Origin: Methylobacterium terrae
GTDB lineage: Bacteria > Pseudomonadota > Alphaproteobacteria > Rhizobiales > Beijerinckiaceae
NCBI RefSeq assembly: GCF_003173755.1
Contig: NZ_CP029553.1
Coordinates: 3,310,001 to 3,374,000 of the forward strand
Direction: 5' to 3'
DNA length: 64,000 nt
How positions within the stretch are numbered: the stretch's first letter is position 1; every line of letters starts with the position of its first letter. The position numbers were made by a program, and so were the translations under genes. The notes beneath the pieces are model-generated. The model saw only the letters and a program-made list of their open reading frames with translations. It was not told the origin of the DNA and searched no databases. This document shows, piece by piece, positions 1 to 7,998 of this stretch.

Positions 1-1176
1 CTGCAGGTGCGGGTGGGTCATCTCCACCACCGTCAGGTCGGCCTTGGCGCCGGGTGCCAGCACGCCGAGATCGGGCCGCCCGATCGCCGCGGCGGCCTCA
101 CCCGTCACCGCATCGACGAGGGCGGCGGACTCCGCCACCTCGGCCCGGCCGGCGTCGATCTTCGAGATCAGCGAGGCGGCGTTGAGTTCGCCGAGCAGGT
201 CCATGTTGTAGCCGTCGGTGCCGACCAGCGTGCGGATCCCGTGGCCGGCGAAGCGGCTGAACGCGGCGGTGCGGCCGGCCCGGGCGAAGACCCGCGGGCA
301 GTTCAGCACCGTGGCGCCCCGCGCCGCCATCAGGCGCAGGTCGTCGTCGCTGCTGGCGATGCAGTGGGCGGCGAGCAGGTCCGGCGCCAGCAGGCCGAGC
401 CAGTCGAGGTACTCGGCCGGGCTGCGCCCGCCGTGGCGGGCGCGGATCGTCGCGACCTCGTCGTCGCTCTGGGCGAGGTGGGTGGTGATCGGCACGCCGA
501 GTTCCCGCGCCCGGGCGGCGCAGGCGCGCAGGAGGTCCGGGCCGCAGGTGTCGGTGGCGTGCGGGCTCATCGCGAGGCGAATGCGGCCCTCCGCCCTGCC
601 CTCCCAGCGGGCGTGGAGCGCGTTCCACACGGCGAGGTCGGCGGCGCCGTCGTCGCCGGCATACGACACGCGCCCGTCCGGGCCGGCCTTGGCGTCGGCG
701 GTCGAGAACAGGTAGGGCGCGCCGTAGAAGCGCAGGCCCATCTCCTCGGCGGCCTCGAACATCTCCGGCAGACCGTTGCGGAACGGCTCCATCACCGTGG
801 TGGCGCCGCCCTTGAGCAGTTGCAGGATGCCGAGCCGCGCGACCGCCAGGCGCTCCTGCGGCGACAGCACGGTCGATGCGGTCTTCGAGAGCGGCAGCAG
901 CACCGTGTAGACGATGCTCTTTCCGCCCTTCCGTCCCCGCCCGTCCTCGGTGTGCGAGCGGGCGATCGCCTCGCTGAAGCAGTGGTTGTGCAGGTTCATG
1001 AGGCCCGGCAGCACGAGGCGGCCCGGCCGGTCGTAGGTGACGTCCGCCGCCGGCCGGTCCGGCGTGATCGCGGCGATGCGGTCGCCCTCGACCAGCACCC
1101 AGCGATCGCGCGCGACCGCGGGTTTGCCGTCGCGGCGGGTGAGGATCCAGGAGCCGAAGAGGGCGACCGTCGTCAC
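1..1176 (-). CDS. Amidohydrolase, cytosine/guanine-deaminase-like (C-terminal end lies beyond the left edge)
   Basis: The frame is open for 392 codons from a GTG at 1176 to base 1, so the C-terminus is missing. Visible signatures of the metal-dependent amidohydrolase (TRZ/ATZ, SsnA, cytosine deaminase) superfamily are LPGLMNLHNH (the HxH metal pair), TTHLAQSDDE, LLAAHCIASSDDD and LVGTDGYNMDL. These give the expected order of metal ligands and the catalytic Asp. The family hydrolyses C-N or C-Cl bonds on heterocycles or nucleobases, and the substrate cannot be read here. The GTG overlaps the stop of the upstream deacetylase gene by 4 bases (GTGA), so the two are translationally coupled. Context with a carbamoylase suggests catabolism of a cyclic ureide, pyrimidine or hydantoin; that is inference. 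Confidence 0.85.
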   Translation of the reverse strand, partial: MTTVALFGSWILTRRDGKPAVARDRWVLVEGDRIAAITPDRPAADVTYDRPGRLVLPGLMNLHNHCFSEAIARSHTEDGRGRKGGKSIVYTVLLPLSKTASTVLSPQERLAVARLGILQLLKGGATTVMEPFRNGLPEMFEAAEEMGLRFYGAPYLFSTADAKAGPDGRVSYAGDDGAADLAVWNALHARWEGRAEGRIRLAMSPHATDTCGPDLLRACAARARELGVPITTHLAQSDDEVATIRARHGGRSPAEYLDWLGLLAPDLLAAHCIASSDDDLRLMAARGATVLNCPRVFARAGRTAAFSRFAGHGIRTLVGTDGYNMDLLGELNAASLISKIDAGRAEVAESAALVDAVTGEAAAAIGRPDLGVLAPGAKADLTVVEMTHPHLQ

Positions 1177-2051
1177 GCCGCCCTCTCGTGTGCCAGGAAG
1201 TTCTCGGCGATGGCCGCCCCGGTGGTGATCCAGAGATCGGGGCAGCCTCGTGCGTAAGCGAGGAACTCGCGCAGCAGGCGCAGGCGCATCGGCCGGCCGC
1301 TGCATTGCGGGTGCAGCACCGTCGTCACCATCGCGCCCCAGTCGCGGACCTCGTCGAGCTCGTCCTTCCACAGCGACAGGACGTGCTCCTTGGGGAAGAT
1401 CGAGCGCGGGCTGAAGCGGGTCGAGAGGCCGTGCATCCAGTCGTCGTAGCTCGCCGTCACCGGCAGCTCGATCGGGCCGGGGCGGCCGTCCGAGAGGACG
1501 TGACGGTAGGGCCGGACGTCGTCGCGGAAGGACGAGGTGTAGACGATGCCGTGCTCGACCAGGATCCGGCGCAAGCCCTCGGTGAACTCGCCGTAGGGGG
1601 CGCGGTAGCCCGTCGGCACCACGCCGAGGCGCCGCTTCAGGGTCTCGAACCCGCGCTCCACCTCCTCCTCGATGAAGGGCGCGCCCGGGTCCGGCATCAG
1701 GTGGTGGTAGCCGTGATGGCCGATCTCGTGGCCCGCCCTCAGAATCGCCTCCGCCATCGCCGGATAGGCGTCGACGGCCCAGCCGGTGATGAAGAACGTG
1801 CCCTTGAGGCCGAGCTGGTCGAGGAGCTCCAGGAGCTTCGGCGTCCCGACCCGCGCCTCGTAGGCGCCGTAGCTCATGGTGACGAGGCGCTCGGCGTGGG
1901 CCGCATCCTTGCTGGTCCAGGCGCTCTCGGCATCGACGTCGAAGGAGAGGAACATCGCCGAGCGGTAGGGCGCGGGCCAGGGGTAGTCCGGGGCCGGCGG
2001 GGCGAGGTTGGCGGGGGTGAGCGGGATGCTGTCGAGGGCGGCGCGGTTCAT
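1173..2051 (-). CDS. Polysaccharide deacetylase / PuuE-like (NodB-fold) hydrolase
   Basis: A 292-residue protein with the NodB homology fold. The FDVD metal/catalytic motif is near residue 37, the His-rich HEIGHHGYHH motif lies at 108-117, and RAPYGEFT follows near 147. There is no signal peptide, which argues against a cell-wall enzyme and for the cytoplasmic branch that includes PuuE-type allantoinases and related amidohydrolases. Its stop overlaps the downstream amidohydrolase start, and upstream lies an amino-acid-type ABC transporter on the same strand. Together with the N-carbamoyl hydrolase this suggests ring-opening of a ureide-like compound. The fold assignment is firm; the substrate is not. 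Confidence 0.85.
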   Translation of the reverse strand: MNRAALDSIPLTPANLAPPAPDYPWPAPYRSAMFLSFDVDAESAWTSKDAAHAERLVTMSYGAYEARVGTPKLLELLDQLGLKGTFFITGWAVDAYPAMAEAILRAGHEIGHHGYHHLMPDPGAPFIEEEVERGFETLKRRLGVVPTGYRAPYGEFTEGLRRILVEHGIVYTSSFRDDVRPYRHVLSDGRPGPIELPVTASYDDWMHGLSTRFSPRSIFPKEHVLSLWKDELDEVRDWGAMVTTVLHPQCSGRPMRLRLLREFLAYARGCPDLWITTGAAIAENFLAHERAA

Positions 2052-2132
2052 GGGCGGGGTCTCTCGGGGGTTGGGCTGGTGCTGTGGGGAGCTTTACGAC
2101 GCCCGCTTCGTCACCGGATGAGCGCGGGCCTC

Positions 2133-2160
2133 CTCCTCTCCCCGCCCGCGGGGAGAGGAG
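2133..2160. repeat. REP-like GC palindrome, copy 1
   Basis: Two perfect 12-base arms (2133-2144 and 2149-2160) flank a CCCG loop, with core CTCTCCCCG/CGGGGAGAG. It lies between the substrate-binding-protein gene and the deacetylase gene. The same core recurs at 31161, 35639 and 35808, so this is a dispersed intergenic repeat rather than a gene-specific hairpin. It could still attenuate readthrough between the two genes. Confidence 0.75.
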
Positions 2161-2228
2161 ATTCTCCTGTGCCTTTTCCCTCCTAGGGGAAATTCCACAG
2201 GGAAGACTATGCTCGCGCCTCTTGGTCG

Positions 2229-3053
2229 CTACTTCGCGCCGTTGATCACGGCCTTCTCGACGCCGTTCTCGGTGAGCTTCCACTTCTCCAGGAGCGCCTT
2301 GTAGGTCCCGTCGGCGATCAGCGCGTCGAGGGCGCCGGCCATCGCCTGCTGCAGGCCGGCCTCCTTCACGGGAATGGCGATGCCGGTATATTGCAGCGCG
2401 ATCGGGGTGCCGAGGGCCATGTAGGTGTTGGGCTCCAGCCCCATCACGTAGGGCAGCGTCTCGTTGCCCTGGACGGCGGCGTCGATGCGGCCCTGCTTGA
2501 GCTGGGTGCGGGCATCGGCCGAGCCCTCGGTGCCGATGAACACCACCGGGTTGTCCTTGCAGTTCTGCTCGCTCCAGGCGGCGATCTCGCGCGGGAACGA
2601 GGTGCGCCGGCTCGCCCCGGCCTTCTTGCCGCACAAGGACGCCATGTCCTTGAACTCGCCTTCGCGAGCCTTGCGGACGAAGAATTGCGGGCCGCTGCGC
2701 AGGTAATCGACGAAGGTCGCGGTCTCGTGGCGGGTCGCGAGGTCGGTCATGCCGGAGAGGATCATGTCGACCCGGCCGGTCGAGAGCGCCGGCATCATCT
2801 GGTCGAAGCTCGTCTCCTGCCAGGCGAGCTTGACCCCGAGCTTCTTGCCCAGCGCGTCGCCGAGATCGACGTCGAAGCCGGTGAGCTGGCCGGTCGCCGG
2901 ATCCTTGAACTCCATCGGGGGATAGTTCGGCACGATCGCGACCTTGAGCGTGCCGCTCTTGACCACGTCCGGCGGCAGGGCCGCTTTAGGCGCGTCCTGC
3001 GCCGCGGCGGCGGTCGCCAGGCCGATGAGACCGATCGCGATCAGGCGCTTCAC
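2229..3053 (-). CDS. Periplasmic amino-acid-type substrate-binding protein (family 3)
   Basis: A 274-residue protein. It has a classic signal peptide (MKRLIAIGLIGLATAAAA, cleavage near residue 18-19) and the family-3 solute-binding fold, with GTLKVAIVPNYPPMEF at the start of the mature domain and GFDVDLGDALGKKLGVKL after it. This family captures polar amino acids, opines or related small compounds for ABC import. It is followed on the same strand by the ATPase and permease genes, giving a complete importer. The neighbouring carbamoylase and amidohydrolase suggest an amino-acid derivative or ureide as substrate, which is inference. Confidence 0.9.
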   Translation of the reverse strand: MKRLIAIGLIGLATAAAAQDAPKAALPPDVVKSGTLKVAIVPNYPPMEFKDPATGQLTGFDVDLGDALGKKLGVKLAWQETSFDQMMPALSTGRVDMILSGMTDLATRHETATFVDYLRSGPQFFVRKAREGEFKDMASLCGKKAGASRRTSFPREIAAWSEQNCKDNPVVFIGTEGSADARTQLKQGRIDAAVQGNETLPYVMGLEPNTYMALGTPIALQYTGIAIPVKEAGLQQAMAGALDALIADGTYKALLEKWKLTENGVEKAVINGAK

Positions 3054-3086
3054 GGAAAAACCTCCTCGTGACTTCTCGAAACACTC

Positions 3087-3857
3087 TCAGCCGATCACCG
3101 CCGAGAGGAAGCTGCGGGTGCGGGCCTCGCGCGGCACGCCCAGAACCTCGGCGGGCGTGCCCGCCTCGACGATCGCGCCCTGGTCCATGTAGACGACGGT
3201 GTCGGCGACCTCGCGGGCGAAGTTGAGCTCGTGGGTGACCACCATCATGGTCATGCCGGAGCGCGCGAGCTCGCGCATCACCGCCAGCACCTCGCCGACG
3301 AGTTCCGGGTCGAGGGCCGAGGTCGGCTCGTCGAACAGCATCAGCTGCGGCTTCATGGCGAGCGCCCGGGCGATGGCGACGCGCTGCTGCTGCCCGCCCG
3401 AGAGCTGCGAGGGGTAGCTGCCCGCCTTGGCGGCGAGGCCGACGCGGGCCAGCAGCGCTACCGCCTCGTCCCGCACCTCCGCCGGCCGGCGGCCCTGGAC
3501 CTGGATCGGCCCCTCGGTGACGTTCTCGAGCGCCGTCCTGTGCGGGAAGAGGTTGAAGCGCTGGAACACCATGCCGGTCCTGAGGCGCTGGCGCGCCACC
3601 TCGCGCTCGCTCAAACGCTGGAGCCGGCCGCCGGATTCCCGCATGCCCAGCAGCTCGCCGTCGAGCCAGATGCCGCCGGAATCGATCCGGGTGAGCTGGT
3701 TGACGCAGCGCAGAAGCGTGGTCTTGCCGGAGCCCGAGGCGCCGATCAGGCACATCACCTCGCCGGCGCGCACGTCGAGCGAGACATCGTCGAGGGCCTT
3801 GAACGTGCCGAAGCTCTTGGAGACGCAGCGGAAGGCGACGAGAGGGGACGCGCTCAT
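3087..3857 (-). CDS. Polar amino-acid ABC transporter ATP-binding protein
   Basis: A 256-residue GlnQ/HisP-type ATPase. Walker A is GASGSGKTT, the signature is LSGGQQQRV, Walker B is [13 protein letters not shown], and the switch histidine is in VVTHEL. Start ATG 3857 overlaps the permease stop by 4 bases (ATGA), the usual coupling in these operons. A longer in-frame reading upstream merely runs through the permease gene in another frame. It energises the importer formed with the adjacent permease and binding protein. Confidence 0.93.
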   Translation of the reverse strand: MSASPLVAFRCVSKSFGTFKALDDVSLDVRAGEVMCLIGASGSGKTTLLRCVNQLTRIDSGGIWLDGELLGMRESGGRLQRLSEREVARQRLRTGMVFQRFNLFPHRTALENVTEGPIQVQGRRPAEVRDEAVALLARVGLAAKAGSYPSQLSGGQQQRVAIARALAMKPQLMLFDEPTSALDPELVGEVLAVMRELARSGMTMMVVTHELNFAREVADTVVYMDQGAIVEAGTPAEVLGVPREARTRSFLSAVIG

Positions 3858-4711
3858 CGGCCGAGCCTCGCGGTGCCGCGGGCGAAGCGGCGCTCGAGCA
3901 GCATCTGCAAGGGCGTCAGGGCCGACACGACGAGCAGGTACCAGAGGCCGGCGACGATCAGGAGCTCGATCACCCGGGAATTGGCGTAGTAGATGTTCTC
4001 GGCGGCGTGCAGCACCTCCGGGTACTGGATCACGCTGGCGAGCGAGGTCGCCTTGACGAGGCCAATGAACTCGTTGCCGAGCGGCGGCAGCACCACCCGC
4101 ATCGCCTGCGGCAGGACGATCCGGTGGAGCGCCTTCAACCGGCCCATGCCGATCGCCTGCGCGGCCTCCGACTGCCCGGCATCGACCGAGAGCAGGCCGG
4201 CGCGCATCACCTCGGAGGTATAGGCGCCCTGGTTGATGCCGAGCCCCAGCAGCGCGGCGAGGAACGGCGTCATCACCTCGACCGACTTCACCGACCACAG
4301 GCCCGGGATGCCGATCACGGGAAAGACCAGCGCCAGGTTGAACCAGAGGAGCAGCTGCAGGATCAGCGGCGTGCCGCGGAACAGCCAGGTGTAGCCGGCG
4401 GCCACCCCCTTCAGCACCGGGTTCGGCGACAGCCGCATCACCGCGACGACGAGGCCGAGCACGATGCCGAGGCTCATCGCCAGCACGGCCATCACCAGGG
4501 TGTTGGCGATGCCCCGCAGGATCACCGGCACGGTGAGGAAGCGGCCGACGTAAGCCCACTCGATCTGCCCTTCCGCAAAGGCACGCCCGATCAGCGCCAG
4601 CACGACCACGATCAGGCCGGCGGCGATCCAGCGGCCCCAATGCGTCCGCCGGGCGGTCGGCAGGCCGGTGAGGTCGGGAAAGCCCTCGGCGAGGGCGCGT
4701 CCGCTGCTCAT
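3854..4711 (-). CDS. Polar amino-acid ABC transporter permease (HisM/GlnP type)
   Basis: A 285-residue membrane protein. A cytoplasmic N-terminal stretch of about 25 residues leads into a first helix ([19 protein letters not shown]) and then the BPD-transport core. The EAA-loop signature [22 protein letters not shown], which contacts the ATPase, is near residue 180. Only one permease gene is present, so it probably acts as a homodimer. The gene overlaps the ATPase by 4 bases. Confidence 0.9.
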   Translation of the reverse strand: MSSGRALAEGFPDLTGLPTARRTHWGRWIAAGLIVVVLALIGRAFAEGQIEWAYVGRFLTVPVILRGIANTLVMAVLAMSLGIVLGLVVAVMRLSPNPVLKGVAAGYTWLFRGTPLILQLLLWFNLALVFPVIGIPGLWSVKSVEVMTPFLAALLGLGINQGAYTSEVMRAGLLSVDAGQSEAAQAIGMGRLKALHRIVLPQAMRVVLPPLGNEFIGLVKATSLASVIQYPEVLHAAENIYYANSRVIELLIVAGLWYLLVVSALTPLQMLLERRFARGTARLGR

Positions 4712-4749
4712 GGATCCCTCGTAGGTTGGCCCGGAGAGGCGCGCGGAGG

Positions 4750-5718
4750 TCAGGCCGCCGCGGAGGGCGCCGGGTGCGGCGGCTCGATCACGCCGGCCCG
4801 CTCGGTGATCGGTCCGTACTGCGCCGGCTGCCGGTGCTGGCCGAAGTTGAACATCTTGTCCTTGCCCTGACGGCAGCGGTCAAGGTCGCACGCGGCCACC
4901 ACCACCTCGTCGCCGAGGGTCTCGGTCTGCGCGACGATGCGCCCGTCGGGATCGACGATGCAGGAGCCGCCGATCAGGCCCGACCCGTCCTCGTTCCCGG
5001 CCTTGGCCACCGCCACCGCCCAGGTGGCGTTCATGTAGGCGTTGGCCTGCGCGACCAGCGTCGAGTGGAAGGTGCGCAGGGCCGCGTCCTCGGTCGTGCC
5101 GCCATTGGGGTCGTAGGCGGCCGAGTTGTAGCCGACGCAGACGAGCTCGACGCCCTGCAGCCCCAGCACCCGCCAGGCCTCGGGCCAGCGCCGGTCGTTG
5201 CAGATCATCAGCCCCATGATCGCGCCGGACCACGCCTCGCCGGCCCGGAAGGCCGGGAAGCCGGTATCGCCGTAGGAGAAGTAGCGCTTCTCGAGCTGCT
5301 GGAAGCGCGCGCCGTCCCGCGGCTCGACCGAGCCCGGCAGGTGGACCTTGCGGTAGCGCCCGAGGATCGACCCGTCCGGCTGGACCAGGATGCTGCTGTT
5401 GAAGCGCTCGCCCGACGGCGTCAGCTCGGCATAGCCGATGTTGAACCCGACCCCGAGCTCCCGGGCGCGGTCGAACAGCGGCTGCACCGCGGGGTTGGGC
5501 ATCGCGCGCTCGAAATACCGGTCGAGGTCGTTCCCGTCGAGCAGCCAGCGCGGGAAGAACGTCGTGAAGGCGAGTTCGGGAAACACCACGAGGGTCGCAC
5601 CGCGAGCCGCCGCCTCCTCGAGCAGGCGGACCAGCCGGCCGAGGGTGTGGGCACGGGAATCGGCGCGCTGGGTCGGACCCATCTGCGCGGCCGCGACGGT
5701 GACGATGCGGGACATCAT
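4750..5718 (-). CDS. N-carbamoyl-D-amino-acid hydrolase (nitrilase superfamily)
   Basis: A 322-residue carbon-nitrogen hydrolase that resembles the Agrobacterium D-carbamoylase along its whole length. The Glu-Lys-Cys triad is visible: Glu48 in [15 protein letters not shown], Lys124 in [10 protein letters not shown] and Cys173 in [14 protein letters not shown]. Family-typical GFNIGYAEL and HRQPAQYG are also present. The reaction is hydrolysis of N-carbamoyl-D-amino acids to D-amino acid, CO2 and ammonia, the last step of hydantoin or ureide breakdown. It is the first gene of the leftward operon and faces a LysR gene. A second Met lies one codon into the frame. The 9-base inverted repeat just upstream is a likely regulatory site. 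Confidence 0.88.
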   Translation of the reverse strand: MMSRIVTVAAAQMGPTQRADSRAHTLGRLVRLLEEAAARGATLVVFPELAFTTFFPRWLLDGNDLDRYFERAMPNPAVQPLFDRARELGVGFNIGYAELTPSGERFNSSILVQPDGSILGRYRKVHLPGSVEPRDGARFQQLEKRYFSYGDTGFPAFRAGEAWSGAIMGLMICNDRRWPEAWRVLGLQGVELVCVGYNSAAYDPNGGTTEDAALRTFHSTLVAQANAYMNATWAVAVAKAGNEDGSGLIGGSCIVDPDGRIVAQTETLGDEVVVAACDLDRCRQGKDKMFNFGQHRQPAQYGPITERAGVIEPPHPAPSAAA

Positions 5719-5731
5719 GACCTCTGAACAG

Positions 5732-5760
5732 GCACAATGCTTACTCTTGCGGCATTGTGC
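5732..5760. promoter_or_regulatory. Perfect inverted repeat, candidate LysR operator
   Basis: Two 9-base arms (GCACAATGC at 5732-5740, GCATTGTGC at 5752-5760) are separated by exactly 11 bases. The site lies in the 139-base gap between the carbamoylase gene and the divergent LysR gene. Dyads of this spacing (T-N11-A) are the classical recognition form of LysR-type regulators. It sits about 14 bases upstream of the carbamoylase start, so binding could block that transcript or autoregulate. Confidence 0.65.
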
Positions 5761-5857
5761 GGTCGTTGACCGGATCTATGCCCTAATCATGCACATCCCT
5801 TACGCCTCCACAATCCAGGGACTTATGATAAATTCCGCCCGACTATAACGCGGAGTG

Positions 5858-6763
5858 ATGATGAACCTGCGGCAGCTGGAGATCCTGCGGGCGGTGGTCC
5901 GGCACCGCACCACCCTGGCGGCGGCCGAGGAGCTGGCGGTGTCGCAGCCCGCGGTGAGCAACGCCCTGAAGGCGATGGAGGCGCAGGTCGGCTTCCCGCT
6001 CTTCGACCGCATCAACAACCGGCTGTTCCCGACCGCCGAGGCGATGACGCTCTACAAGGAGAGCGAGGCGATCTTCGCGCTCCACGCCAAGCTCGAAGGC
6101 CGTCTTCGCGACCTGCGCGAGAAGAACCACGGCCACCTCGCCCTGATGGCGACGCCGCCGCTCGCCTACGGCCTCCTGCCCCGGGCACTCGCCGCCTTCG
6201 TGCGGCAGCGGCCGCAGACCCGGCTGTTCTTCGACGTGCGCCGCTACGAGGGGGTGATCGACGGAGTGACCAGCCGGGTCGCCGAGCTCGGCTTCGCGCT
6301 CGGCCTGTCGAACCACGTCGGCATCGCCCACGAGATCGTGCACCGGGGCGAGATGGTCTGCGTCATGGCCCCCGACCACCCGTTGAGCGAGCGGGAGGCG
6401 GTGTCGCCCGCCGACCTCGCGCGCCATCCCCTCATCGGGCTCGAGCGCGGCACGCGCCTCGGCGAGGCGTTGCGCGACGCCTTCGCGCGGGCGGGCGTGC
6501 CGTTTACCGCCACCGTCGAGGTCCGCTACTGCAACACCGCCTGCGTGCTCGCCGGGGCCGGGGTCGGCGTCGCGGTGGTCGACCCGTTCTCGCCCGCGCA
6601 GGGCGGCGCGCACCCGGTGGTGGTGCGGCGCTTCGTGCCGGCGACGCCGGTCGAGGCGTTCATGCTGTGGTCGGAGGCCGAGCCTTTGTCGCGCTTGGCG
6701 CGGGCCTTCCTGGACGAGGTCCGATGTGCCAGCAAAGTGTCTAGCGCATCGATCGGCTCATAG
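5858..6763 (+). CDS. LysR-family transcriptional regulator
   Basis: A protein of about 301 residues with an N-terminal winged HTH (LRQLEILRAVVRHRTTLAAAEELAVSQPAVSNALKAME, residues about 4-40) followed by the periplasmic-binding-like effector domain. GTG 5855, ATG 5858 and ATG 5861 are consecutive possible starts; a CGGAG lies just upstream, and ATG 5858 is chosen. It is divergent from the carbamoylase operon and is its likely regulator. The C-terminus (CASKVSSASIGS) enters an AT-rich stretch, suggesting the last codons lie at a recombination boundary. Confidence 0.9.
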   Translation: MMNLRQLEILRAVVRHRTTLAAAEELAVSQPAVSNALKAMEAQVGFPLFDRINNRLFPTAEAMTLYKESEAIFALHAKLEGRLRDLREKNHGHLALMATPPLAYGLLPRALAAFVRQRPQTRLFFDVRRYEGVIDGVTSRVAELGFALGLSNHVGIAHEIVHRGEMVCVMAPDHPLSEREAVSPADLARHPLIGLERGTRLGEALRDAFARAGVPFTATVEVRYCNTACVLAGAGVGVAVVDPFSPAQGGAHPVVVRRFVPATPVEAFMLWSEAEPLSRLARAFLDEVRCASKVSSASIGS

Positions 6764-6965
6764 TATTAGTAGATTACCATCGATTTTCAACATTCGATAT
6801 GACAGTAATGATAGAAATGATTTGTGTCCAAGATGAATTTGGAATTTTTTAACATCTCTATAAAAACTATTGACATCAAGAACTCAATCAATTTTAAAGG
6901 CTTCGAGCGCGCATCCAATTAGTACTCCGAATGTCGAATAGAACGTCCGCGCTCATGCATCGTAT

Positions 6966-6995
6966 GCCTTTCCATCTATTAAAAGATGGAAAGGC
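6966..6995. repeat. Perfect 12-base hairpin in the AT-rich spacer 6764-7031
   Basis: The arms at 6966-6977 and 6984-6995 are perfectly complementary around an ATTAAA loop. The hairpin lies between the convergent LysR gene and the Abi-like gene. Position suggests a bidirectional terminator, but no T-run follows on either strand. The surrounding 268 bases are AT-rich and hold no gene I can support. Confidence 0.55.
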
Positions 6996-7031
6996 GCAAA
7001 AATTCAACATTCAACAATCATATTTGTTGAT

Positions 7032-7841
7032 TCAATTTATTTCATCCCTTCCCTGAAATGCAATCTCATCGTAATGCGGTATCAAGACGAGCCTCCTACT
7101 TGAGCCAACTGGCAAGTATTTTAGCATTCTATATTTCGTAAGATAGTATTTTAGATTTCCAGCAACAGGAGACAACGCGTTTAGGGCAACAACAGCAAGC
7201 TCGTAGCTGTTCATTTGGCTTCGTATAAGATTTGCGTAAAAGTGCTTTTCTTTTTCAGATAAATTCTCTTCCTCGTCAATCTTTCTCATTATAGTAAAAA
7301 CCGAACGAAAATATGGAGCAAAGCCACTTTCAAATCTATCATGTATTATTTCGTGATATATTTTTTGAGTTTCGGCTAGCGTTATTTGTTTTCCAGATTT
7401 ATTGAAAAAATACGAAATCTCACGCCAGGCGAATCTTAATGCCTGCGTATCATAAACTGTTTCTCTCTTGCTGTGACCAGTCGCCTGAGCGTAGTTTTCA
7501 GTGTACCTAAACTTTACTTCTTTTCTGACTTCGCGAATTAGCTTCATAATCTCAAAGTATAGATTATCAAATCTTTCAAGACGTTGAAATTTTTCTGATG
7601 TTGCCATCTGCTGTCTCTGTAGGACAATTGTAGTTGTAATTCCAATGAATCCAAGCAGCGTGAACAGCGAAGTTAGCGCACCAAAACTGTCACCCCATGG
7701 GCCGAGTTCACTCGGTAGAAGGTCTGAAATTTCTAGCTTTTTTAAAACGTCTCTTAGAAATGCCCATGACAACCAGATAGCAAACACGGCGACAAACGAT
7801 AATGATAGCGAAGTAATTCTCCATAATCTATTTGTATTCAT
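7032..7841 (-). CDS. Putative phage abortive-infection membrane protein (putative AbiC / PF16872-like)
   Basis: A 269-residue protein with AT-rich codon use unlike any neighbour. Two N-terminal membrane helices (SLSLSFVAVFAIWLSWAFL near 12-30, LTSLFTLLGFIGITTTIVL near 56-75) flank GPWGDSFGALTS. A charged helical cytoplasmic domain follows, with FAPYFRSVFTIMRKIDEEE and a later SQMNSYELAVVALNAL. This arrangement (GxxGDxFG, then helix, LQRQQM, YFRxxxxIxxxID and SSYEL-like blocks) is that of the putative AbiC-like family, which is annotated as phage resistance, though few members have been tested. The compositional break and isolation between chromosomal operons suggest horizontal acquisition. 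Assignment is by motif recall, not a search. Confidence 0.72.
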   Translation of the reverse strand: MNTNRLWRITSLSLSFVAVFAIWLSWAFLRDVLKKLEISDLLPSELGPWGDSFGALTSLFTLLGFIGITTTIVLQRQQMATSEKFQRLERFDNLYFEIMKLIREVRKEVKFRYTENYAQATGHSKRETVYDTQALRFAWREISYFFNKSGKQITLAETQKIYHEIIHDRFESGFAPYFRSVFTIMRKIDEEENLSEKEKHFYANLIRSQMNSYELAVVALNALSPVAGNLKYYLTKYRMLKYLPVGSSRRLVLIPHYDEIAFQGRDEIN

Positions 7842-7998
7842 GTTAGATCACAATCTTAGAGGTTGCCCTACAATCTAGCTGCTGGAATTTATAATGAAAA
7901 GTACGGAAAATAAAAATTCGCCGGAGAGATTTTTTCCTCTCGCAGCGGTTCACCGGCCGCTCGTATAATTCCTGCCTGCACCACTCCTCTGCACTTGC

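Noticed and set aside
6966..6995. Intrinsic terminator
   Set aside because: The stem is perfect but neither strand has a following T-run, so it is listed as a repeat only.
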